NCBI GenBank assembly: GCA_038040325.1
Contig: JBBPIM010000009.1
Span: forward strand, 7,531-71,530
Direction of reading: 5' to 3'
Length of the DNA stretch: 64,000 nucleotides
Origin: Mayfieldus profundus
Lineage (GTDB): Bacteria > Actinomycetota > Thermoleophilia > Solirubrobacterales > 70-9
Below are positions 24,289-32,354 of this stretch, in pieces. Made by a program: the position numbers and the translations under genes. Numbering within the stretch: the stretch's first letter is position 1; every line of letters begins with the position of its first letter. Below the pieces are notes generated by a model, which saw only the letters and a program-made list of their open reading frames with translations, was not told the DNA's origin and searched no databases.

Positions 24289-24531
24289 GTGACCGAGCAG
24301 AAGAAGGAGACCAACTGGCGCGCCTGGATGATCGGCGTCCTGGCCCTGTTGGTTCTCATCGTCGCCCTGCAGAACTCCCAGGAGGTTCCGATCGACGTCC
24401 TGTTCGTGACCACGAAGATGCCGCTGATCGTGGCGCTTCTGGTCTCGGTCGCAATCGGCGCGCTGATTGGATACGTCGCACCGGTGCTGCGGCGACACCG
24501 CCGCGAGGAACGCCGCGCTGAGAAGGGCTAG
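24289..24531 (+). CDS. LapA-domain small membrane protein
   Basis: 80 residues from a GTG start. Layout is that of LapA/YciS proteins: a short hydrophilic N-terminus (VTEQKKETNWRAW), a first helix (MIGVLALLVLIVALQNSQEV) containing the typical ALQN, a short VPIDVLFVTTKMPL strand, a second helix (IVALLVSVAIGALIGYVAPVL) and a very basic tail (RRHRREERRAEKG). In proteobacteria LapA helps regulate LPS assembly; in actinobacteria its role is unknown. The stop codon lies in the CTAG that forms the left flank of the inserted element described next. Confidence 0.82.
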   Translation: MTEQKKETNWRAWMIGVLALLVLIVALQNSQEVPIDVLFVTTKMPLIVALLVSVAIGALIGYVAPVLRRHRREERRAEKG

Positions 24532-24735
24532 CTGTAGTTCCCGACCACGTTGTTCATGGGGGGTGGCAACTGTTTTGCTCCCTATCTGACGGCAATCGTT
24601 TGCCGCCCCACATGGGGTGGGGCGTCACGCGCACCAGTGGCGCGGGAATGGACAGGATTTTCGCGCCCTCGGTCACCCGACCCCGGATGCGCGGTTCAGG
24701 GAGATCCAGGAGAACAACGTGGTTGGTAGTTACAG
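24532..24735. mobile_element. 204-bp MITE-like element with 23-bp inverted ends and CTAG duplication
   Basis: The left end CTGTAGTTCCCGACCACG continues to GTTGTT (24532-24554); the right end (24713-24735) is its reverse complement at 19 of 23 positions. CTAG directly abuts both ends (24528-24531 and 24736-24739), as expected for a 4-bp target duplication, although CTAG is itself a palindrome and could be part of the repeat. The interior is visibly poorer in GC than the neighbours and has no open frame with a start and useful length. It looks like a non-autonomous derivative of an IS that targets YTAR sites (IS701 or IS5-type IS do), but no transposase is present to test this. Confidence 0.7.
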
Positions 24736-26625
24736 CTAGGCGGGCGCGCGACAGCGCTTGAGGCGCCTTGCGGTCCTGCCGCCGGCGCCATCGGTGGCGA
24801 CGACGGTTCGGCCGCAGGCCGCGCGCGGGAGGCGGAACGAGCCGTCGGCCGCCAGCCGCACCTCGCGGCCCCCCAGCGCGACCCGTACCGATCCGGCCGC
24901 CTGCTCTGCCCGGCCCTGGAACTCGGAGTCAAAGCCGTCCACCCGGTCGAAGAACGCCTCGAGCGCGTTGGGAGCCGCCTCGTATGGCGGGATGTCGAAG
25001 CCGACGCCGCCGCGCCAGCCGTAGACGAAGCGGCGCGCGGTCTGAAACGCCAGCCTGCCGCTCTGGTACTCGGAGCGAAGCGCGTCGGCCGCTGCGGGGT
25101 CGGGCGCGGCCGCGCGCCCCACGAACCGCCGCTCGGCGCTCCGAACCTCGAGCGCCGGGCGCTCGGCGGCGAGCAGCCGCGCCGCGACAAGTCCCGTGCC
25201 TGCCGCCTCGCGGGCGGCGTCGAGGAACGGCCGCGCCTGCACGAAGATGGCGCGGTTGCGCAGCCGCCCGAGGCGCTCGCGGGCGCCCATCACCAGGCGC
25301 TGCTCGCGCTCCAGCGCCGCGAAGGGGCGCGGCCAGCGGCCGCCGGCGCCGTAGCGGTCCAGCAAGGCCGCCGAGAGCCGCATGAAGGTGGGGGCTTCGG
25401 TGAGGCCGAGCTTGGTCGAGTAGCTGGTCTCGGCGAAGGCGCGCAGCGACTCGCGCAGCGCACAGCGGCCGCGGGGGACGACAAGAGCCCGGTCCGGGCG
25501 CACGGCGAGGATCCTCCTGCCGGACGAGCGGACGCCCTGGCGCCGGCAAGCTCGTCGGGCCCTGCGGCCGCCGGCCAGCTCGGTGACCGAGCGCAGCCAT
25601 GAGCGGCGCGGCCGGTAGCGGCGCGGCGAGCGCATGAAGTCGACGGCGGTTCCGAACGGCAGCAGGTTCAGGTCGGCCTCGTTGGCCGGGTTGAGGAAGA
25701 TGCCGTCGATCTCAGCGGCGATCTCGGCCTTGTGGCGGTAGGGGCCGAGGAAGATGCGAGCCGTCCCCAGCGGCTGGATCGCATTCCCCGCCGTGTCGTT
25801 GTTGGTCCAGTTGTCCCACAGCAGCGGCTTGCGGCCGATCGCCTCGCCGTATGCGCGGGCGTCGGCGGCGCTGAAGTCGCGGGCGGGAACGCTGGTGCCG
25901 GTCCACATCACCCCCACGGCAGGGTCGAGCGTCGAACGGAGGCCGCGCAGATAGTCGGTGTCGGCCGTCCCCGAGTAGTCGGCGCCGACCGTGACCAGGC
26001 CGGCGCGGGGCGTGCGCTGGCGCAGCGCCGCCAGCAGGCGGGTGAGGAAGTCACCGCTGGCCCTGCCGAATGCCTCGTCGCCGGCGCCGCCGTAGGCGCC
26101 GAGGTCGCGCGGGTCGGACAGCGCCTTGACCACGTCGTCGAAGCTGACCATGAAGGTGCGCACGCCGAGCCGCCGGAACGGCTCGAACTTCGAGAGCACG
26201 GCATTGAGGTCCTCTGTGCAGGAGAAGCACAGCGGCGCGCTGGGCGGATGCGAGGGGATCGCCGGGGTGGGGATCAGCGGCAGCGCCGGGCTGAGATTGG
26301 GAATCCACTGCACGCGCTTGCGCTTGGCATAGGCGATCTCGCGCTCGAAGTCGGACATCTCCTGCGCCGGGTAGTGCTCGCGCCAAAGCGTGCGCTGGTA
26401 GAGGTCCTCCTTGGGCGCGTGGACGTAGGCGTTCATGTCGTGTCGCGCCATCCAGCGCAGCGCCCGCGCGCGCTGGCCCGCGTCCCAGGGGCGACCGTAT
26501 GGCCCCTCGACGATTGCCCTCCAGGCGAACGGGGACTTGGCCGGCGCGACGGCCGGGACAAGGCAGATGCCGATCGCCGCCAGGCAGGCGGCGGTCAACA
26601 CCAGGCCGCAGCTCCTGTGCGCCAT
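24736..26625 (-). CDS. Secreted GH84-type beta-N-acetylglucosaminidase
   Basis: 629 residues with a signal peptide (1-29, cleavage near AVAPA-K). The GH84 catalytic barrel begins directly after it: AIVEGPYGRPWDAGQRARAL (38-57), then RHDMNAYVHAPKEDLYQR, which align with the EGFYGRPW and MNTYIYAPKDD motifs of O-GlcNAcase/NagJ. The catalytic aspartate pair is D163-D164 in MVSFDDVVKAL, intact. WDNWTNND is the substrate-binding loop. The barrel ends near 330 and a helical C-terminal region follows; the usual N-terminal domain and C-terminal binding modules are absent. It would release terminal GlcNAc outside the cell. The stop codon lies in the right CTAG of the MITE. Confidence 0.82.
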   Translation of the reverse strand: MAHRSCGLVLTAACLAAIGICLVPAVAPAKSPFAWRAIVEGPYGRPWDAGQRARALRWMARHDMNAYVHAPKEDLYQRTLWREHYPAQEMSDFEREIAYAKRKRVQWIPNLSPALPLIPTPAIPSHPPSAPLCFSCTEDLNAVLSKFEPFRRLGVRTFMVSFDDVVKALSDPRDLGAYGGAGDEAFGRASGDFLTRLLAALRQRTPRAGLVTVGADYSGTADTDYLRGLRSTLDPAVGVMWTGTSVPARDFSAADARAYGEAIGRKPLLWDNWTNNDTAGNAIQPLGTARIFLGPYRHKAEIAAEIDGIFLNPANEADLNLLPFGTAVDFMRSPRRYRPRRSWLRSVTELAGGRRARRACRRQGVRSSGRRILAVRPDRALVVPRGRCALRESLRAFAETSYSTKLGLTEAPTFMRLSAALLDRYGAGGRWPRPFAALEREQRLVMGARERLGRLRNRAIFVQARPFLDAAREAAGTGLVAARLLAAERPALEVRSAERRFVGRAAAPDPAAADALRSEYQSGRLAFQTARRFVYGWRGGVGFDIPPYEAAPNALEAFFDRVDGFDSEFQGRAEQAAGSVRVALGGREVRLAADGSFRLPRAACGRTVVATDGAGGRTARRLKRCRAPA

Positions 26626-26770
26626 CCCCGGCCGAGGATAGGTGAAACCCGGCAGCGCGGACGCGGCAGGACACCCGGCAGGGCGGATTCTCGCCTCCGG
26701 CTCGATCGAGCGAGCGAGCGAGCGTGGCTATCAGTTAGGTGAGTAGGAGCGGAGCAACTGCCGGCGATTC

Positions 26771-28192
26771 CTACAGGTTGCCCAGCTCGGCGGTTATCTC
26801 GCCCACCGACGCCTTCGCGTCGCCGAACAGCATCGAGGTCTTCTCGTGGTAGAAGAGGTCGTTGTCGATCCCGGCGAAGCCGGGGTTCATCGAACGCTTC
26901 ATGACGATCACCTGCTGGGCGTCGGCGACCTCGATGATCGGCATCCCGTAGATCGGTGAGCCCTCGTCGTTCTTCGCGGCCGGATTGGTGACGTCGTTGG
27001 CACCGATCACCAGGGCTACGTCGGTCTGCGGCATCTCCGGATTGATCTCGTCCATCTCGCGCAGCTGCTCGTAGGGCACGTCGGCCTCGGCCAGCAGCAC
27101 GTTCATATGCCCCGGCATCCGGCCCGCCACCGGATGGATCGCGTAGTCGACGCTGACGCCCTTCTTTTCCAGCTCGACCGCCATCTCCTTGACCGCATGC
27201 TGGGCTTGCGCCACGGCCATGCCGTAACCGGGCACCACGACGACGTGGTCCGCGTAGGCGAGCGCAATCGCCGCGTCCTGGGGGCCCAGCGACTTGTACG
27301 GCCGCTCTTCACCGGCCGCGGCCCCGGCGGCGGAGGGAGCGCCGAAGCCGGAGAACAGCAGGTTGCCGATCGAACGGTTCATCGCCCTGCTCATCTCGAT
27401 CGTGAGGATCGTTCCCGAAGAGCCGACCAGGGTGCCGGCGACGATCAGGATCACGTTGTCGAGCGCGAACCCGGCCGCGGCGGCGGCAAGGCCGGTGAAG
27501 GCGTTCAGCAGCGAGATCACGACCGGCATGTCGGCGCCGCCGATCGGCAGCACGAAGAGGTTGCCCAGCAGCGCCGAGCCGATCAGCACCCCGACGAATA
27601 GCCCCTGTGAGGGATCGGAGTCGTGGTTGATCGCCAGCACGACGCAGGAGGCCAGAATCGCCGCCAGCAGCACCCCGTTGAAGATGTGCTGGCCGGGCAG
27701 CAGGATCGGCCGCCCCGAGATCAGCTCCTGAAGTTTCGCGAAAGCGATGTTGGAGCCCCAGAAGGAGACCGACCCGATCACCGCCGAGATCAGGATCGGG
27801 ACCATGATGTCGAGCGGGATCGCGCCGCCCAGCTCAAGCTGGTGGCGGAACTCCGCCCAGGAGATCAGCGCCGCCGCCCCGCCGCCGACGCCGTTGAACA
27901 GCGCCACCATCTGCGGCATCGCGGTCATCTTCACGTTGCGGGCCGCGGGGACCCCCACAGCAGTGCCGACCGCGAGGCCGATGATGATCAGCGCCCACTC
28001 GTCGATGTCGTTGCGCAGCAGGGTGGCGACGATCGCGATCGCCATCCCCACTGCCGCGAGCCTGTTGCCCCGCTTCGCGGTCGTCGGGTGGGTGCCCTGT
28101 ATGAGCCCGTAGATGAACAGCGAGAAGGCGACGATGTACATCGCCGTGATCGCGTCGGAGTTCGGCGTCAGGGCGAGGGGCAACGCCGACAT
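26771..28192 (-). CDS. pntB: NAD(P) transhydrogenase subunit beta
   Basis: 473 residues. The N-terminal ~280 residues form about nine membrane helices (domain II part) and the C-terminal ~180 the NADP-binding domain III, with VVVPGYGMAVAQAQHAVKEM (GxGxxxA/V loop), HPVAGRMPGHMNVLLAEA, IGANDVTNPAA and MKRSMNPGFAGIDN, all standard. With PntAA and PntAB it forms the proton-translocating transhydrogenase that makes NADPH from NADH at the expense of the proton gradient. The ATG overlaps the pntAB stop by one base (TGATG). Length and motifs are complete. Confidence 0.96.
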   Translation of the reverse strand: MSALPLALTPNSDAITAMYIVAFSLFIYGLIQGTHPTTAKRGNRLAAVGMAIAIVATLLRNDIDEWALIIIGLAVGTAVGVPAARNVKMTAMPQMVALFNGVGGGAAALISWAEFRHQLELGGAIPLDIMVPILISAVIGSVSFWGSNIAFAKLQELISGRPILLPGQHIFNGVLLAAILASCVVLAINHDSDPSQGLFVGVLIGSALLGNLFVLPIGGADMPVVISLLNAFTGLAAAAAGFALDNVILIVAGTLVGSSGTILTIEMSRAMNRSIGNLLFSGFGAPSAAGAAAGEERPYKSLGPQDAAIALAYADHVVVVPGYGMAVAQAQHAVKEMAVELEKKGVSVDYAIHPVAGRMPGHMNVLLAEADVPYEQLREMDEINPEMPQTDVALVIGANDVTNPAAKNDEGSPIYGMPIIEVADAQQVIVMKRSMNPGFAGIDNDLFYHEKTSMLFGDAKASVGEITAELGNL

Positions 28193-28524
28193 CAGCCCTC
28201 CTCTGACCCTTTGGCCGGTGGCTCGCCGCCGGCGGAGGCGTCCGGTTTTGGCTTCCTCGTGAACATGGCGAGCATCCGGTCCGTGACCAGGAACCCGCCG
28301 ACGATGTTGATCGTCCCGAAGGCGACCGCGATCACCCCGATCACCTGCTCCAGGGTGTCGTCGGAGGCGCCGACCACGATCAGGCCGCCCAGCAGGACGA
28401 TGCCGTGGATCGCGTTGGTCTGCGACATCAGAGGCGTGTGCAGCGTGGTCGGCACCTTGGAGATCACCGCGAAGCCGGCGAAGGCGGCCAGGACAAAAAT
28501 CACGAATTCGGTTGCTAGGGACAC
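28192..28524 (-). CDS. pntAB: NAD(P) transhydrogenase subunit alpha 2 (membrane part)
   Basis: 110 residues from a GTG start: three hydrophobic helices (EFVIFVLAAFAGFAVISKVP; AIHGIVLLGGLIVVGAS; VIGVIAVAFGTINIVGGFLV) with the family motif RVPTTLHTPLMSQTNAIHG seen here as KVPTTLHTPLMSQTNAIHG. It supplies the missing helices of domain II, as in the three-gene transhydrogenases of Rhodospirillum and many actinobacteria. The tail is polar (KPDASAGGEPPAKGSEEG). Its ribosome site lies in a 7-bp tandem repeat, listed separately. Confidence 0.95.
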   Translation of the reverse strand: MSLATEFVIFVLAAFAGFAVISKVPTTLHTPLMSQTNAIHGIVLLGGLIVVGASDDTLEQVIGVIAVAFGTINIVGGFLVTDRMLAMFTRKPKPDASAGGEPPAKGSEEG

Positions 28525-28531
28525 TGGTTTC

Positions 28532-28559
28532 GTTCCTCGTTCCTCGTTCCTCGTTGCTC
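28532..28559 (-). repeat. 7-bp tandem repeat carrying the pntAB Shine-Dalgarno
   Basis: GAGCAAC followed by three GAGGAAC units on the minus strand, ending 7 bp before the GTG of pntAB. Each unit holds a GAGGAA ribosome site, so gain or loss of a unit would alter spacing or number of initiation signals. Confidence 0.8.
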
Positions 28560-28564
28560 GGGGC

Positions 28565-29680
28565 TTATCCGGCCGCCTTGCGGGCGCCCTCGTGCCGGAT
28601 CTCGCCCTGGTGGGTGATGCAGGCGCCGGCGATGATGTCGTCCTCGAAGTCGAGATTGAGCGAGCCGTCCTCGGCAGCCATCAGCTCGAGCAGGTTCTGC
28701 ACGTTCTTGGCGTAGAGCTGGGAGGCGTGGGTGGGCATCTCGGCCGGCAGGTTTGCCGGCGCGATGATCGTCACGTCCTCCTTGACGACGGTCTGTCCCG
28801 GCTCGGTCAGCTCGCAGTTGCCGCCGCTCTCCCCCGCAAGGTCGACGATCACCGAGCCGGGGGCCATCTCCCCCACCGCGTCGGCCGTGATCAGCAGCGG
28901 CGCCGGGCGCCCCGGGATCTGGGCAGTGGTGATGACGATGTCCTGCTTGGCTGCGGCCTTGCCGACCTCCTCGCGGACCTGAGCGTTCTCCTCGTCGGTC
29001 AACGGGCGGGCGTAGCCACCCTCCCCTTCGGCGTCGGGAATGAAGTCCAGCTCGAGCGGGCGGCCGCCGAGGCTGGCGATCTGCTCCCAGGCGGCGCGGC
29101 GGACGTCGAATCCGGAGACGATGGCTCCCAGGCGCTTGGCTGTGGCCACCGCCTGCAGGCCGGCGACGCCGGCGCCGAGCACGAACACCTTCGCCGGCGC
29201 GACCGTTCCCGCCGCCGTGGTCATCATCGGAAAGAAGCGGCCACACTCGCGCGCGGCGAGAATCGTCGCCAGGTATCCGGCGACGTTTGCCTGCGAGGAC
29301 AGTGCGTCCATCGACTGGGCACGGGTGATGCGCGGGATCGCCTCCATCGCGAAGCTGGTGACCCCGGCCGACTGCAGGGCCTTGGTCGTCTCGCCTGCGG
29401 TGAGCGGCGCCAGGAAGCCGATCAGCACCTGGCCCGAGCGCAGCTTGCCGATCTCACCATCGGTCGGAGCCTGGACCTTTGCGATCACGTCGGCCTCCCA
29501 GGGATCACCGATCGTCGCCCCCGCCTCGGTGTACTCGGAGTCGGGATGGGAAGCCCCGTCGCCTGCACCCGCCTCGACGATCACCTCGTGGTCGTCGGAG
29601 GCGAGCAGCTTGACCACGTCGGGGGTTAGCGCGACGCGGCGTTCACCCTCGGTGGTCTCTTTGGGGACCCCAATCCTCAT
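28565..29680 (-). CDS. pntAA: NAD(P) transhydrogenase subunit alpha 1 (NAD-binding)
   Basis: 371 residues, soluble domain I, of the alanine dehydrogenase/PNT superfamily. Starts MRIGVPKETTEGERRVALTP as usual. The Rossmann NAD site is VFVLGAGVAGLQAVATAKRLGA near residue 165, preceded by FFPMMTTAAGTV and followed by GFDVRRAAWEQIASLG. The C-terminus retains DVTIIAPANLPAEMPTHASQLYAKN. It accepts NADH and passes hydride to domain III in PntB. First gene of the pntAA-pntAB-pntB operon; pntAB follows after 40 bp containing the 7-bp repeats. Confidence 0.96.
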   Translation of the reverse strand: MRIGVPKETTEGERRVALTPDVVKLLASDDHEVIVEAGAGDGASHPDSEYTEAGATIGDPWEADVIAKVQAPTDGEIGKLRSGQVLIGFLAPLTAGETTKALQSAGVTSFAMEAIPRITRAQSMDALSSQANVAGYLATILAARECGRFFPMMTTAAGTVAPAKVFVLGAGVAGLQAVATAKRLGAIVSGFDVRRAAWEQIASLGGRPLELDFIPDAEGEGGYARPLTDEENAQVREEVGKAAAKQDIVITTAQIPGRPAPLLITADAVGEMAPGSVIVDLAGESGGNCELTEPGQTVVKEDVTIIAPANLPAEMPTHASQLYAKNVQNLLELMAAEDGSLNLDFEDDIIAGACITHQGEIRHEGARKAAG

Positions 29681-29709
29681 CCGGGCGGGCGGCAGCCTAA
29701 GGGATTCGC

Positions 29710-30771
29710 CTAGGCCGGCGCGCCGGCGCCGACCAGCGCCGCGAGCCGATCCAGGGTGTGCAGCCGCTCGTCGCGGTCCAGCTGGATCGGCGAGACGATC
29801 AGGCGGTCCGCGCCGACGCTGCGGAAGCGCTCGACACGCTCGGCCACCTCCTGCTCGGTTCCGACAAGCGACGTCGCGTCGGCCACCTCGTCGGGGATCG
29901 CCTCGTAGGCGGCCTCGCGATCGCCGTCCTGGTAGAGCCGCTGCACCTCGTCGGCGACCTCGCCAAAGCCGAAGCGGTGGGCAAGGTCGACGTAGAAGTT
30001 GGTCTTGGCGCTGCCCATCCCCCCGAAGTAGAGGAGCAGCCCTGCCTTGACCACGCCCCGGGCTGCGTCGGTGTCGCCGTCGATCGCGATCTGCACGGTC
30101 GGCGAGATCTCGAAGTCCTCGCGCGAACGGCCGCCCTTCTCGAGGCCGACCTCGATGTGCTCGCTCCAGGCCTGCTCGAAGCCGTCCGGGCTGGAGAAGA
30201 TCGGGATCCAGCCGTCGGCGACCTCCGCCGCCAGCTCGACCGACTTGCGGCCGATCGCCCCGAGGAAGATCGGGATGTCGTTGCGAACCGGGTGCACGTT
30301 GAGCTTCAGCGCCTTGCCCTCGCCCCCCTCGAGTGGGAGCTTGAAATGCTCGCCCCCGTACTCCAGCTTGCCCTCGCGAGCGACGATCTTTCGCACGATC
30401 TCCACGTACTCGCGGGTCCGCCCCCAGGGCTTCCCATAGGGGATCCCGTACCAGCCCTCCGAGACCTGCGGGCCGGAGGGCCCGAAGCCGAACAGGAAGC
30501 GCCCGCCCGAGAGGGCGTCGATCGTCACCCCGGCCATTGCCGCAGCCGCCGGCGGCCGCGCCGGCACCTGCATGATCGCGGCGCCGAGGTTGATCGTCTC
30601 GGTCTGCGCGGCCAGCCAGGCGAGCACGCTGACCACGTCGGAGCCGTAGGACTCCGCCGCCCAGACCGACTCGTAGCCCGCCTTCTCGGCGTGCTTGACG
30701 ATCTCGACCGCGTCGGCTCCCTGCGGCCCAATCCCCCAGTAGCCGAGGTTGAGTCCGAGCTTGAGCGCCAT
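29710..30771 (-). CDS. LLM-class F420-dependent oxidoreductase (Rv3520c-type)
   Basis: 353-residue TIM-barrel enzyme. N-terminal KLGLNLGYWGIGPQGADAVE and YESVWAAESYGSDVVSVLAWLAA, the loop INLGAAIMQVPARPPAAAAMAG, and GRFLFGFGPSGPQVSEGWYG with PWGRTREYVEIVRKIV all match the Rv3520c-like F420 subgroup. IPIFLGAIGRKSVELAAEVADGW is the central barrel strand typical of LLM proteins. It would reduce or oxidise an unknown substrate with F420. It lies 29 bp upstream of pntAA on the same strand, so could share a transcript with the transhydrogenase, although a link between F420 and this operon is only suggestive. Confidence 0.86.
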   Translation of the reverse strand: MALKLGLNLGYWGIGPQGADAVEIVKHAEKAGYESVWAAESYGSDVVSVLAWLAAQTETINLGAAIMQVPARPPAAAAMAGVTIDALSGGRFLFGFGPSGPQVSEGWYGIPYGKPWGRTREYVEIVRKIVAREGKLEYGGEHFKLPLEGGEGKALKLNVHPVRNDIPIFLGAIGRKSVELAAEVADGWIPIFSSPDGFEQAWSEHIEVGLEKGGRSREDFEISPTVQIAIDGDTDAARGVVKAGLLLYFGGMGSAKTNFYVDLAHRFGFGEVADEVQRLYQDGDREAAYEAIPDEVADATSLVGTEQEVAERVERFRSVGADRLIVSPIQLDRDERLHTLDRLAALVGAGAPA

Positions 30772-30784
30772 TGGGCGCGCAAGC

Positions 30785-32299
30785 CTATTGCTTCTGCTTG
30801 TCCTTGCCCGGGCCGCCGCGCAGCCTGTCCCGGCCGGGGCCGCCGAACAGCTTGTCGGGGCCGGGGCCGCCCTTGAGCAGGTCGTTGCCCCCGCTGCCGG
30901 TGAGCTTGTCGCGCTTGGCGTTCCCGTAGAGCTTGTCGGCGGCCTTGGCGCCGACCAGGTTGTCCCTGCCCTTGTTGCCTGTCAGCTTGTCCTTGCCGCT
31001 TCCCCCGTCGATCTTGTCGGCGCCGGTCTCGCCGTCGGCGGTGTCGGCGCCATCGTTGCCGAGGATCACATCGGGACCCGGCCCGCCGAGGAGCTGGTCC
31101 TTCCCGTCGTCCCCGACAAGCCGGTTCTTGCCCGAACCGCCGCAGATCAGGTCGGCGCCGCCCTTCCCCTGGACCTGGTCGTTGCCGCCGCGGGTGACGA
31201 TCACGTCGGCATCCGCGGTCCCGACCAGCGTGTCGGTGCCGTCGCTGCCAACGATCGTGGCGTACCTGCCGAGGCAGGTCGGCGGAACCACCAGCAGCCC
31301 GGCCGGGTCGACGAACAAGCCGGGCAACGAGACCGCGTTGCTGGAGACCGTGGTGGTCACGCCGGTGGACGGGTTGACCTTGATCACGCCTCCCCCCGCG
31401 TCGGGGAACGCCTGCTGGTCGGCCACCAACGCCCGGCGCTCGGCATCCAGCACGATGCCCCAGGGTTGAACGAAATCGCCGCCGAGGGACAGCGGGAACT
31501 GCTGGCCGGTGGAGCGGTCGACGTGCAGGACTCCGGTGCCGGGTAGGTCGGCACCCACGTTGGTGACGAGCAGGTCCTTGTCGGCCTCGACCGCCACGCC
31601 CGCCGGGTTGTAGAACAGGTCCAGGGTCGAGAGCACGTTGTCGGACACCAGCGTCTGAACTCGTGTTTCCGGATCGACGCCGACGACCGCCCCATCGTCG
31701 GTTGCTCCGGGAGGCGAATCGAGATCGGCGACCACGAGCTTGCCGTTTGCCTCGCGCGCGATGCCGGCCGGGTTGTCGAAGAAGTCGACCGCGGAGAGCG
31801 AGTTGGCCGCGACAAGGGACTGCTGTCCGGTGGTGAGCTCCACCTTGATCACCGCTCCGGTGTCGCCGTCGGCGCTCGCATCGCTGACATAGGCCTCGCC
31901 CGCGCGCGTGACGACGATGCCCTGCGGATCCTCGAACAGGTCGAGCCCGGAGACGGCGTTGTCAGAGACCAGGCTCTGCTGGCCGGTATCGGGGTCGACG
32001 CGGATCACGGCGCCGGTCGTTGAGGGCGGCGGGCCGCTCGAGTCGGCAACGAGCAAGGTGCCCTGTGCCTCCAGCGCCACGGCATAGGGGGTCTCGAAGA
32101 GGTCCAGCGTGGACATCGTGTTGTCGGAGAGCAGCGTCTGCTGCCCGCTCGACGGGTCGACCTTGATCAAGCTGGCTGCGCCCGGGTCGGCGACGACGAT
32201 GTCGCCCGGCGAAAGCGCGGCAGCGGCCGGCGCCGCGAGGACCAGCGTGGCGGACCCGAAGGCCAGCAGGAGTCGAAATGTTCTGGCGACGGTGCGCAT
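30785..32299 (-). CDS. Secreted beta-propeller/RTX-repeat protein, copy 1
   Basis: 504 residues from the ATG at 32299 (GGGAGG 10 nt upstream). A signal peptide ends APAAAA. Next come six NHL/SMP-like propeller blades, each with a consensus G-x-V-I-x-V-D-P-x-T-G-Q-Q-x-L-V-S-D-N and a following DLFxxPxGIAVE strand. After LVVPPTC a C-terminal block (about 365-504) carries some fourteen nine-residue RTX-like repeats (GGNDQVQGKGGADLI, GPDVILGNDGADT, GGNDLLKGGPGPDKL), the calcium-binding fold of hemolysin-type proteins. Two conserved cysteines (PPTC, DLICGG) may form a disulfide. Probably a surface or secreted calcium-stabilised protein; the ligand is unknown. A paralogue lies directly upstream. 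Confidence 0.8.
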   Translation of the reverse strand: MRTVARTFRLLLAFGSATLVLAAPAAAALSPGDIVVADPGAASLIKVDPSSGQQTLLSDNTMSTLDLFETPYAVALEAQGTLLVADSSGPPPSTTGAVIRVDPDTGQQSLVSDNAVSGLDLFEDPQGIVVTRAGEAYVSDASADGDTGAVIKVELTTGQQSLVAANSLSAVDFFDNPAGIAREANGKLVVADLDSPPGATDDGAVVGVDPETRVQTLVSDNVLSTLDLFYNPAGVAVEADKDLLVTNVGADLPGTGVLHVDRSTGQQFPLSLGGDFVQPWGIVLDAERRALVADQQAFPDAGGGVIKVNPSTGVTTTVSSNAVSLPGLFVDPAGLLVVPPTCLGRYATIVGSDGTDTLVGTADADVIVTRGGNDQVQGKGGADLICGGSGKNRLVGDDGKDQLLGGPGPDVILGNDGADTADGETGADKIDGGSGKDKLTGNKGRDNLVGAKAADKLYGNAKRDKLTGSGGNDLLKGGPGPDKLFGGPGRDRLRGGPGKDKQKQ

Positions 32300-32354
32300 C
32301 CCTGACTTGCCTCCCAACACTCAGTAGGCGCGATGGTAGCGCCGCGACAGGCCG

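Noticed and set aside
26695..26740. GAGC-type simple repeat (GATCGAGCGAGCGAGCGAGCG)
   Set aside because: Short, imperfect, in a 145-bp gap with no placement that suggests a role.
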